Assembly: GCF_002119405.1 (NCBI RefSeq)
Contig: NZ_MTBG01000004.1
Span: forward strand, 1 to 64,000
From: Pseudoruegeria sp. SK021
GTDB taxonomy: Bacteria > Pseudomonadota > Alphaproteobacteria > Rhodobacterales > Rhodobacteraceae
DNA: 64,000 nucleotides
Reading direction: 5' to 3'
The notes beneath the pieces are model-generated. The model was not told the DNA's origin. It searched no databases and saw only the letters and a list, made by a program, of their open reading frames with translations. The position numbers and the translations under genes were made by a program. Position 1 is the stretch's first letter; the number at the start of each line of letters is the position of its first letter. Positions 33,923 to 40,992 of the stretch are shown piece by piece.

Positions 33923-34657
33923 TTATGACGCCATGTCCTGTGGGGTGACAATCAAGGTCACGCGGTCGCCAGAAAACCACGAATGGCCGTATTCAATCGG
34001 TCGCCCCTCGGGATCGACATTGATGGCGACCGAGCGCAGGATCGGGGCCTGTTCTGGAATACGCAAGTGAAGGGCCTGCGTGGCGCTGGCGGCTTTTGCG
34101 GTGAGGCGGGTTTCGGCCCGAGTATAATCCGCGATGCCGTGGCGGGACAGGGCGGCGGTGACCGATTGGGTGTCGCGCAGCGAGTCCAGAAATCCGGGGA
34201 ACCGTGCGGCGGGAAACACACTTCGAAACAGTGCGATGGGCTGGTTGTCGGCCAATGACAGGCCTTCATAGACATGTACGTCGGCCGGTTCTTCTGGCGC
34301 GGGGTTCAGGCCAAGGACCGTCCTTTCGCGGGCATCTGCAGACCGGGTTTCCAAGGTAAGAACGGTGATCGCCGGCACCCGCCCCGCAGCCGTCAGGTTC
34401 TGCGTGAACCGGGTCCTGCGGCCGATGGGATAATCGGTGGGGGTGGCGGCGACGAACACGCCGGACCCGCGGCGAGCGTGGACCAGCCCTTCGTCAGCCA
34501 TGGCGCTGAGGGCTTGCCGGACCGTGTGGCGATTGACCCCAAAGCGCGCCGCCAAAGCCGCCTCGGTCGGAAGTTTGTCGCCCGAGCCATAGCGCCCGGC
34601 CGCAATGTCTTGTGTCAGGCTGATGCGGATGGCGGACCAGATCGGGGTGCGGGCCAT
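33923..34657 (-). CDS. phnF: Phosphonate operon regulator PhnF (GntR/HutC family)
   Basis: The 244-aa protein has an N-terminal GntR winged helix (about 10-75) with GDKLPTEAALAARFGVNRHT then VRQALSAMADEGLVHARRG. A UTRA effector domain follows (about 95-235) with RSVFPAARFPGF and a final HSWFSGDRVTLIV. This is the HutC subfamily form found next to C-P lyase genes. It is divergent from phnG across 96 nt holding a candidate operator, and is followed by the phnM paralogue, so it probably represses the phnG-M operon and itself. Confidence 0.9.
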   Translation of the reverse strand: MARTPIWSAIRISLTQDIAAGRYGSGDKLPTEAALAARFGVNRHTVRQALSAMADEGLVHARRGSGVFVAATPTDYPIGRRTRFTQNLTAAGRVPAITVLTLETRSADARERTVLGLNPAPEEPADVHVYEGLSLADNQPIALFRSVFPAARFPGFLDSLRDTQSVTAALSRHGIADYTRAETRLTAKAASATQALHLRIPEQAPILRSVAINVDPEGRPIEYGHSWFSGDRVTLIVTPQDMAS

Positions 34658-34716
34658 GGGTTTATAAAACTTTCACATGAAGCGGGATTGCCAGAGGCGG
34701 GGCGTCTGCGTATGAT

Positions 34717-34732
34717 TTGTCTAGTTGTATAG
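34717..34732. promoter_or_regulatory. Candidate PhnF operator before phnG
   Basis: TTGTCTAG and TTGTATAG stand as adjacent direct repeats, and the second overlaps TATAGT, a likely -10 box for phnG. HutC-type regulators bind GT-TA-AC-like sites, so this is a reasonable target, 21 nt before the phnG start. Confidence 0.5.
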
Positions 34733-34753
34733 TTAAGATCACAAGGTGTCTAG

Positions 34754-35209
34754 ATGAACCCTGCATCCGATCCAACTTCCGCCAGACAGGCCTGGATGAG
34801 CCTGCTGGCCAAGGCCCCCGAGGACGGGCTCGCCAGGCTTTGGTCGGCGGCCGGGCCGGAGCCGGCGCACCGGGTCTTGCGCGCCCCGGAAACCGGCGCC
34901 GTCATGGTGCGGGGGCGGGCCGGGGCCGTCGGGGCCGCGTTCAATCTGGGCGAGATGACGGTGACCCGTTGTTCGGTCCGGCTGGAGGATGGGACGGTCG
35001 GGCATGGCTATGTGCAGGGGCGCAGCAAGGCCAAAGCAATGACGGCTGCACTGGTCGATGCGCTGATGCAAACCGCTGCGGCGCCGGTGCTTGAGCAACA
35101 ACTGTTGCAACCGCTCCGTGCGGCTTTGGCCGAGGCCGCGGCGGCCCGGTCTGCCCGTGCAGCGGCCACCAAGGTTGATTTCTTTACGATGGTGCGGGGC
35201 GAGGACTGA
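34754..35209 (+). CDS. phnG: C-P lyase subunit PhnG
   Basis: The 151-aa protein matches PhnG by MSLLAKAPEDGLARLW near the start, FNLGEMTVTRCSVRLEDG in the middle, and GHGYVQGRSKAKAMTAALVDALMQ. PhnG, H, I and J form the C-P lyase core complex; PhnG with PhnI helps couple the phosphonate to ribose triphosphate. Its stop overlaps the phnH start by one base. A run of Ala-rich helix near the C-terminus precedes the final TKVDFFTMVRGED. Confidence 0.93.
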   Translation: MNPASDPTSARQAWMSLLAKAPEDGLARLWSAAGPEPAHRVLRAPETGAVMVRGRAGAVGAAFNLGEMTVTRCSVRLEDGTVGHGYVQGRSKAKAMTAALVDALMQTAAAPVLEQQLLQPLRAALAEAAAARSARAAATKVDFFTMVRGED

Positions 35210-35769
35210 TGCAAACCCAATCGCTGGATGGCGGCTTTCACAATGCTCCGATCGAGGCAGCATATGCCTTTCGCGCCGTGATGCGGGCCATGGCCTGCCC
35301 GGGAACAATCGTCACGCTGGCCGGCGCCGAGCCGCCCGCGCCGCTTTCCCGAGCGGCAGGGGTCGTGGTGCTGACCTTATGTGACCCAGAAACGCCGGTC
35401 TATCTGGCCCCAAGCCGGAACACGGCTGCGATCCGCGACTGGATTACCTTTCACACTGGTGCGCCCTTGGTTGCGGCGGATCGCGCCGCCTTTGGGCTCG
35501 GGCTGTGGTCTGAACTGGGGCAGGGCGGGTTCCCTCTTGGTACGGCTGAGTATCCTGACCGCTCGGCGACACTGATTGTCGAACTGCCCCAACTTGCTGC
35601 CGCAGGGGCGACCTTGCAGGGACCGGGAATCGAAACCAGCGCCGAATTATCGCTTCCCGAAATTGCCGCCTTTCAGGCCAATGCCCGGTTGTTTCCCCGC
35701 GGGCTCGACTATCTCTTTACATGCGGCGACCGCCTTGCTGGTCTGCCGCGAACCACAAAGGTGCGCTGA
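35209..35769 (+). CDS. phnH: C-P lyase subunit PhnH
   Basis: The 186-aa product has PhnH features: AYAFRAVMRAMACPGTIVTL near the start and FPLGTAEYPDRSATLIVELP further on, ending with LFPRGLDYLFTCGDRLAGLP. PhnH is a structural subunit of the GHIJ core complex. Its ATG overlaps the phnG stop and its TGA overlaps the phnI ATG, in keeping with translational coupling for a fixed complex. Confidence 0.93.
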   Translation: MQTQSLDGGFHNAPIEAAYAFRAVMRAMACPGTIVTLAGAEPPAPLSRAAGVVVLTLCDPETPVYLAPSRNTAAIRDWITFHTGAPLVAADRAAFGLGLWSELGQGGFPLGTAEYPDRSATLIVELPQLAAAGATLQGPGIETSAELSLPEIAAFQANARLFPRGLDYLFTCGDRLAGLPRTTKVR

Positions 35770-36884
35770 TGTATGTCGCGGTTAAAGGCGGTGAACGCGC
35801 CATCGATAATGCCCATGCATGGTTGGCGGAAGACCGGCGCGGCGACCCGGAGGTTCCGGAATTGTCCGTGGCGCAGATCCGCGAACAGATGCGCCTTGCG
35901 GTCAACCGGGTCATGGCGGAAGGGTCGCTGTATGATCCAGACCTCGCAGCGCTGGCGATCAAGCAGTCCCGAGGCGATCTGATCGAGGCGATTTTCCTAA
36001 TCCGGGCCTATCGCACCACGTTGCCGCGCTTTGGCGGGTCACGCCCGGTCGATACCGGCACCATGGCGTGCGACCGGCGAATTTCGGCGACGTTCAAGGA
36101 TGCGCCGGGGGGGCAGGTTCTCGGGCCGACATTCGATTACACGCACCGGTTGCTGGATTTTAAATTGGCCGCCGAGGGCACGGTGCCGCCGGCGCCGACC
36201 GCCGATCCACTGCCGGAAACCGCCCCACATATCATGGGGTTTCTGGACCGAGAGGGGTTGATCCAATCCGAGCCAGAGGGGCCCGACACCCCGCCCGATC
36301 TGACCCGAAGCCCGCTGGAATTGCCGGCCGAACGGGCGTTGCGGTTGCAGGCATTGGCCCGCGGTGACGAAGGCTTCCTTCTGGGGCTCGCCTATTCGAC
36401 GCAGCGCGGCTACGCCCGAAACCACGCTTTTGTCGCCGAATTGCGGATCGGCACGGTCGCGGTTGAGATGGATATCCCGGAACTGGGCTTCGCCATCGAG
36501 ATCGGCGAGATGACCCTGACCGAATGCGAAACCGTCAACCAGTTCACCGGGTCGAAGACCGAACCGGCGCAGTTCACCCGTGGCTATGGCTTGGTGTTTG
36601 GAATGTCGGAACGCAAGGCGCTGTCCATGGCGCTGGTTGACCGGGCTTTGCGGTGGAAGGAACTGGGCGAGGATGACAGCGGCGCACCGGCGCAAAATGC
36701 CGAATTCGTGCTGTACCATTCGGACAACATCCAAGCGACGGGATTTCTAGAGCATATCAAACTGCCCCATTACGTCGATTTCCAGTCCGAACTGGAATTG
36801 GTGCGGAAATTGCGCGCGCAGACAGCCGCGGGGGGCGTCACAGCCACCGCGACAGCAGCGCAGGACTGTGAGACAGGATCATGA
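35769..36884 (+). CDS. phnI: C-P lyase subunit PhnI
   Basis: Starting at 35769 (MYVAVKGGERAIDNAHAWLA, as TGATG with phnH) gives 371 aa, the normal size. Conserved parts include REQMRLAVNRVMAEGSLYDP, EAIFLIRAYRTTLPRFG and LAYSTQRGYARNHAFVAELR, then SDNIQATGFLEHIKLPHYVD. PhnI transfers the phosphonate onto ATP, releasing adenine, with PhnG, H and L. It overlaps phnJ by ATGA. The C-terminal 25 residues are Ala/Thr-rich and probably disordered. Confidence 0.94.
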   Translation: MYVAVKGGERAIDNAHAWLAEDRRGDPEVPELSVAQIREQMRLAVNRVMAEGSLYDPDLAALAIKQSRGDLIEAIFLIRAYRTTLPRFGGSRPVDTGTMACDRRISATFKDAPGGQVLGPTFDYTHRLLDFKLAAEGTVPPAPTADPLPETAPHIMGFLDREGLIQSEPEGPDTPPDLTRSPLELPAERALRLQALARGDEGFLLGLAYSTQRGYARNHAFVAELRIGTVAVEMDIPELGFAIEIGEMTLTECETVNQFTGSKTEPAQFTRGYGLVFGMSERKALSMALVDRALRWKELGEDDSGAPAQNAEFVLYHSDNIQATGFLEHIKLPHYVDFQSELELVRKLRAQTAAGGVTATATAAQDCETGS

Positions 36885-37750
36885 GCGATTACAATTTTGC
36901 CTATCTGGACGAGCAGACCAAACGCATGGTGCGGCGGGCCATTCTGAAAGGCTTGGCCATTCCGGGGTATCAGGTGCCCTTTGCCAGTCGGGAAATGCCG
37001 ATGCCCTATGGTTGGGGGACGGGCGGGGTGCAGGTCACAGCCGGAATTCTGACACCTGACGATTGCTTGAAGGTCATTGATCAAGGTGCCGATGACACCA
37101 CGAACGCGGTCTCGATCCGGCGGTTCTTTGAGAAGACCGCCCAAGTCGCCGTCACCGAAAAAACCAGCTTGGCCAGCGTGATCCAGACCCGACACCGCAT
37201 TCCCGAAGAGCCGCTGCATGACGGGCAAATCCTTGTCTATCAGGTGCCAATCCCGGAGCCGCTGCGCTTTTTGGAACCCTCAGAGGTGGAAACCCGAAAG
37301 ATGCATGCATTAGAGGAATACGGGCTGATGCAGGTTAAACTTTACGAAGATATCGCCCGGCACGGCGCCATCGCCACCGCCTATGCGTATCCGGTCAAGG
37401 TTGAAGGGCGCTATGTCATGGACCCGTCTCCGATCCCGAAATTCGACAATCCCAAGCTGTCCATGGCTGCGATCCAATTGTTCGGTGCCGGACGCGAGCA
37501 GCGCATCTATGCGATCCCGCCGTTCACCAACGTGGTCAGCCTCGATTTTGAAGACTTCCCGTTTGACCCCAGCAAGGCCGACCACGCCTGTGATTTGTGC
37601 GGTGCGAGCGACAGCTATCTGGATGAACTGATCATCGATGACGCGGGAGGGCGCATGTTCCTATGTTCTGACACCGATTATTGCGCCACCCGCTGCGCCG
37701 CCGGAGAGGTCGGGGCGCAACGCATGACTTTGACGGAGGGCGCGGCATGA
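36881..37750 (+). CDS. phnJ: C-P lyase PhnJ, radical SAM enzyme
   Basis: The 289-aa enzyme carries the PhnJ cysteines: C237 and C240 (CDLC), C262 (FLCSD) and C268 (DYCATRC). The spacing is C-X2-C-X21-C-X5-C, equal to the E. coli order in which three hold the [4Fe-4S] cluster and the fourth is the thiyl residue. The glycyl-radical site is in GLAIPGYQVPF. PhnJ breaks the carbon-phosphorus bond to give the hydrocarbon and ribose cyclic phosphate. It overlaps phnI and phnK by ATGA. Confidence 0.95.
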   Translation: MSDYNFAYLDEQTKRMVRRAILKGLAIPGYQVPFASREMPMPYGWGTGGVQVTAGILTPDDCLKVIDQGADDTTNAVSIRRFFEKTAQVAVTEKTSLASVIQTRHRIPEEPLHDGQILVYQVPIPEPLRFLEPSEVETRKMHALEEYGLMQVKLYEDIARHGAIATAYAYPVKVEGRYVMDPSPIPKFDNPKLSMAAIQLFGAGREQRIYAIPPFTNVVSLDFEDFPFDPSKADHACDLCGASDSYLDELIIDDAGGRMFLCSDTDYCATRCAAGEVGAQRMTLTEGAA

Positions 37751-38517
37751 CCCCGTTGCTGCAAGTGGACGGGCTGGCAAAATCTTATGGCCCGCGCATT
37801 GGGTGTGCGAACGTGTCGTTTGATTTGTTCCCGGGTGAAGTGATGGGCATTGTCGGCGAAAGCGGGTCGGGAAAATCAACCTTGCTGTCCTGTCTGGCCG
37901 GGCATCTGACCCCGGATCGGGGGGCCATTCGGTTCGATACCCGCGAACACGGCCTGCGCGATACCGGCGCCATGTCCGAAGCCGAACGGCGGATGCTGGG
38001 CCGCACCGATTGGGCCTTCGTGCATCAACATGCGCGCGACGGCTTGCGGATGTCCGTCAGCGCGGGCGGCAATGTCGGTGAGCGGCTGATGGCCGTGGGT
38101 GCGCGGCATTACGGCGACATTCGCGCGGCGGCGACCGATTGGTTGGGCCGCGTCGAAATTGGCGCGGACCGGATTGACGATCGCCCAACGACGTTTTCAG
38201 GCGGGATGCAGCAGCGGTTGCAGATCGCGCGCAATCTGGTCACCGGCCCGCGGTTGGTCTTTATGGACGAACCCACTGGCGGCCTTGATGTCAGTGTGCA
38301 GGCCCGGCTTCTGGACTTGTTGCGGGGATTGGTCCGCGAAATGGGCCTCAGCGCCATCATCGTCACCCATGATCTGGCGGTGGTGCGGCTGTTGGCGGAT
38401 CGTTTGATGGTGATGAAAGACGGTCACGTGGTGGAAGCCGGTCTGACCGATCAGGTGTTGGACGATCCCCAACACGCCTATACCCAGCTTTTGGTGTCCT
38501 CGGTCCTTCAGGTTTAA
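37747..38517 (+). CDS. phnK: C-P lyase ABC-type protein PhnK
   Basis: Starting at 37747 (MTPLLQVDGLAKSYGPRIGC), with an ATGA overlap with phnJ, it has 256 aa. It is an ABC ATPase with Walker A GESGSGKSTLL, signature FSGGMQQRLQIARNL and Walker B LVFMDEPTGGLD. PhnK binds the C-P lyase core on PhnJ and is needed for activity, rather than being a transport ATPase. The upstream importer has its own ATPase, PhnC, so this one fits the lyase. Confidence 0.93.
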   Translation: MTPLLQVDGLAKSYGPRIGCANVSFDLFPGEVMGIVGESGSGKSTLLSCLAGHLTPDRGAIRFDTREHGLRDTGAMSEAERRMLGRTDWAFVHQHARDGLRMSVSAGGNVGERLMAVGARHYGDIRAAATDWLGRVEIGADRIDDRPTTFSGGMQQRLQIARNLVTGPRLVFMDEPTGGLDVSVQARLLDLLRGLVREMGLSAIIVTHDLAVVRLLADRLMVMKDGHVVEAGLTDQVLDDPQHAYTQLLVSSVLQV

Positions 38518-38521
38518 GCGC

Positions 38522-39205
38522 ATGATTTCTGTTGAAAATGTCTCAAAGTCCTTCACGCTGCACAATCAGGGCAGTGCGGTTATTCCGGTGATGCGGGGCG
38601 CCAACTTGCAGGTGGCGTCGGGCGAATGCGTGGCCCTTGTCGGTGCCTCTGGTGCAGGAAAATCCACCCTGATGCGGATGATCTATGGCAATTACCTGAC
38701 GGCGTCTGGCCGCATCCGGGTCGGCGATCTGGATGTGGCAAGCGCCGCCCCGCGCCAGATCATTGACCTGCGCCGGACCACCTTGGGCTATGTCAGCCAA
38801 TTCTTGCGGGTCTTGCCCCGCGTGGCGACCCGCGACGTGGTGGCCGACCCGCTGCTTGCAACGGGGGTGCCCCGCGCCGAGGCCGTAGCACGGGCCGAAG
38901 ACTTGCTGACATTGCTTAATATTCCCAGCCGGTTATGGGGGCTCAGCCCGACGACGTTCTCGGGTGGTGAACAGCAGCGCGTGAACATCGCCCGGGGCTT
39001 TGCCCATGCCTATCCGGCGTTGCTGCTGGATGAGCCGACGGCCAGTCTGGACCCGGCCAATCGGGAAATTGTGCTGGACCTGATCGCTGGTGCCAAGGCG
39101 CAGGGGGCGGCGATCATCGGCATTTTCCACGATCAGGACGCCCGCACCCGTCTGTGTGATCGTAGCGTCGATGTCCGGGCCTTCACGCCCGAGGTGGCGG
39201 CGTGA
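38522..39205 (+). CDS. phnL: C-P lyase ABC-type protein PhnL
   Basis: The 227-aa ATPase has Walker [19 protein letters not shown], signature FSGGEQQRVNIARGF and Walker B ALLLDEPTASLD. The GNYL segment after Walker A and RRTTLGYVSQFLRVLPRV fit PhnL rather than a transporter. PhnL works with PhnGHI in the first nucleotide-phosphonate step and pairs with PhnK. It begins 4 nt after the phnK stop and overlaps phnN by GTGA. Confidence 0.93.
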   Translation: MISVENVSKSFTLHNQGSAVIPVMRGANLQVASGECVALVGASGAGKSTLMRMIYGNYLTASGRIRVGDLDVASAAPRQIIDLRRTTLGYVSQFLRVLPRVATRDVVADPLLATGVPRAEAVARAEDLLTLLNIPSRLWGLSPTTFSGGEQQRVNIARGFAHAYPALLLDEPTASLDPANREIVLDLIAGAKAQGAAIIGIFHDQDARTRLCDRSVDVRAFTPEVAA

Positions 39206-39744
39206 CGGGGCGGTTCATCGCCATTGTTGGCCCGTCTGGCGTTGGCAAGGACAGTGTCATGGCCGGATTGGCGGCGCGCTGTGACCGATTGGTTCTGGCA
39301 CGCCGGACCATCACGCGCCCGACCGACGCCGGGGGCGAGGCCTTCGACGGTGTGACCGACGCGGCCTTTGATGCGCAGCTAGCCGCGGGCGGGTTCGCGC
39401 TGCATTGGTCTGCGCACGGCCTGCGCTATGGCATTCCCGTTACGGTTGATGCCGATCTGGCCGCGGGCCGAGATGTCGTGGCCAATCTGTCCCGGTCGGT
39501 TTTGGTGCAAGCGCAGGCCCGGTTCGATGCCTGCGTGGTGATCGCGCTGACCGCCTCGCATGCGGCGCTGGATGCGCGCCTGCGCGCGCGGGGCCGGGAA
39601 ACTGCGCCGGATATTGACCGCCGCCTTGCCCGGTCTGAATTTTCGCTTCCCGCCAGCGTGCACGCCCACGCTATTGCCAATGATGGTCCTTTGGACCGGA
39701 CGATCGATGCAGTTGTCGATCTGCTTTACCCCGCCGGGCGCTGA
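39202..39744 (+). CDS. phnN: Ribose 1,5-bisphosphate phosphokinase PhnN
   Basis: The start is GTG at 39202, overlapping the phnL TGA, giving 180 aa. The P-loop is GPSGVGKDSVM at about residues 8-18, and the guanylate-kinase-like fold continues with ARRTITRPTDAGGEAFDGVT and FALHWSAHGLRYGIP. PhnN phosphorylates ribose 1,5-bisphosphate to PRPP, the last step of the C-P lyase pathway. The phnP gene for the cyclic phosphate step is not in this cluster. Confidence 0.92.
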   Translation: MTGRFIAIVGPSGVGKDSVMAGLAARCDRLVLARRTITRPTDAGGEAFDGVTDAAFDAQLAAGGFALHWSAHGLRYGIPVTVDADLAAGRDVVANLSRSVLVQAQARFDACVVIALTASHAALDARLRARGRETAPDIDRRLARSEFSLPASVHAHAIANDGPLDRTIDAVVDLLYPAGR

Positions 39745-39794
39745 CCGATGCCGCCGGCCCTAGTTGTTTCCAGTTTATTCGTGCGAGCCCGTCC

Positions 39795-40940
39795 ATGACC
39801 CAAGATACCATCCTGACCAATGCAAGGCTGATCCTGACCGATGGCGACCGCGCGGGCACCGTCTGTGTCCGAGACGGACAGATCGCAGAGATTGACGACG
39901 GCATCTCACGGGCGGCTGGGGCGCTGGACTGCGAGGGGGATTTCCTGTGCCCCGGCCTGATCGAAGTGCATACTGACAATCTGGAACGGCATTTGTCGCC
40001 GCGCCCCAAGGTCAACTGGCCGCACCGGGCCGCCATTCTGGCCCATGACCGGGAACTGGCGGGAACCGGGATCACCACCGTGTTCGACGCGATCCGGGTC
40101 GGCTTCGTGGTCGACGAAGCGTCCAGCGGTGTTGGAAAATATGCCCGCACCGTTGCCGATGAGATCGCGGCATTGCGCAAGGTGCAGGCGCTGAAGATCA
40201 GCCATCACCTGCATCTGCGGGCCGAGGTCTGTTCGACCTCTCTGTTAGAGGAACTGGCCGAATTTGGCCCGCAGGACCGGGTCGGAATCGTGTCCTTGAT
40301 GGACCACACACCCGGACAACGGCAGTTCACCGATCTGTCGAAATACGAGGACTACTCCCGGGGGAAAAGCGGCATGTCCAAGGATAGCTTTCGCCGCCAT
40401 GTGGACCGGCTCCATGCCTTGCGGGCGCGGGTGGGGACCCATCATGAAGCCGGGGTGGTCGCCGCCGCAGCACGGTATGGCGCGACACTTGCCAGTCATG
40501 ACGACACCACCGAGGAACAGGTGCATGTCAGTAAGGCCCATGGCGTAACCTTGGCAGAATTTCCCACCACGGTTGCCGCCGCGAACACGTGTCACGACCT
40601 GGGCATCGCCACGATCATGGGGGCGCCGAACCTTGTGCGGGGCGGGTCACATTCCGGCAATGTCGCGGCGCGTGATCTGGCCGCGTTGGACCGGCTCGAC
40701 ATTCTGTCGTCGGATTACGTGCCAGCATCGTTGCTGATCGGCGCGATCCAGCTGGGCCAGCTTTGGGGCAATCTGGCAAAGGGGATCGCCACGGTGACAG
40801 CGACGCCGGCGCAATCGGTTCGGTTGGCCGACCGGGGCAAGATCGCCGTGGGACACCGCGCCGATCTTGTGCAGTTCCGGGTGGTGGATGACGCAGTGAT
40901 GATCCGGGCGGTGTGGTCCGGCGGTCGGCGGGTCGCCTGA
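39795..40940 (+). CDS. phnM: Ribose methylphosphonate triphosphate diphosphatase PhnM (canonical)
   Basis: The 381-aa enzyme matches PhnM of E. coli closely in its motifs: PGLIEVHTDNLERHLSPRPK, then IVSLMDHTPGQRQF, ARYGATLASHDDTTEEQV and GAPNLVRGGSHSGNVAA, with LADRGKIAVGHRADLV near the end. It removes diphosphate from the alkylphosphonate ribose triphosphate before PhnJ acts. It is last in the phnG-to-M operon, 50 nt after phnN. The window also has a divergent paralogue behind phnF. Confidence 0.93.
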   Translation: MTQDTILTNARLILTDGDRAGTVCVRDGQIAEIDDGISRAAGALDCEGDFLCPGLIEVHTDNLERHLSPRPKVNWPHRAAILAHDRELAGTGITTVFDAIRVGFVVDEASSGVGKYARTVADEIAALRKVQALKISHHLHLRAEVCSTSLLEELAEFGPQDRVGIVSLMDHTPGQRQFTDLSKYEDYSRGKSGMSKDSFRRHVDRLHALRARVGTHHEAGVVAAAARYGATLASHDDTTEEQVHVSKAHGVTLAEFPTTVAAANTCHDLGIATIMGAPNLVRGGSHSGNVAARDLAALDRLDILSSDYVPASLLIGAIQLGQLWGNLAKGIATVTATPAQSVRLADRGKIAVGHRADLVQFRVVDDAVMIRAVWSGGRRVA

Positions 40941-40950
40941 AACGCGCCCC

Positions 40951-40977
40951 CCGCCCATCGACGTCACGATGGGTGGG
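40951..40977. terminator. Bidirectional stem-loop after phnM
   Basis: CCGCCCATCG (40951-40960) pairs with CGATGGGTGG (40967-40976) with one mismatch or wobble, around ACGTCA. It fills the 52-nt gap between phnM and the convergent GH13 gene. C-runs on the left and G-runs on the right lengthen the stem. Confidence 0.6.
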
Positions 40978-40992
40978 GAGCAGCCGTTTGCG

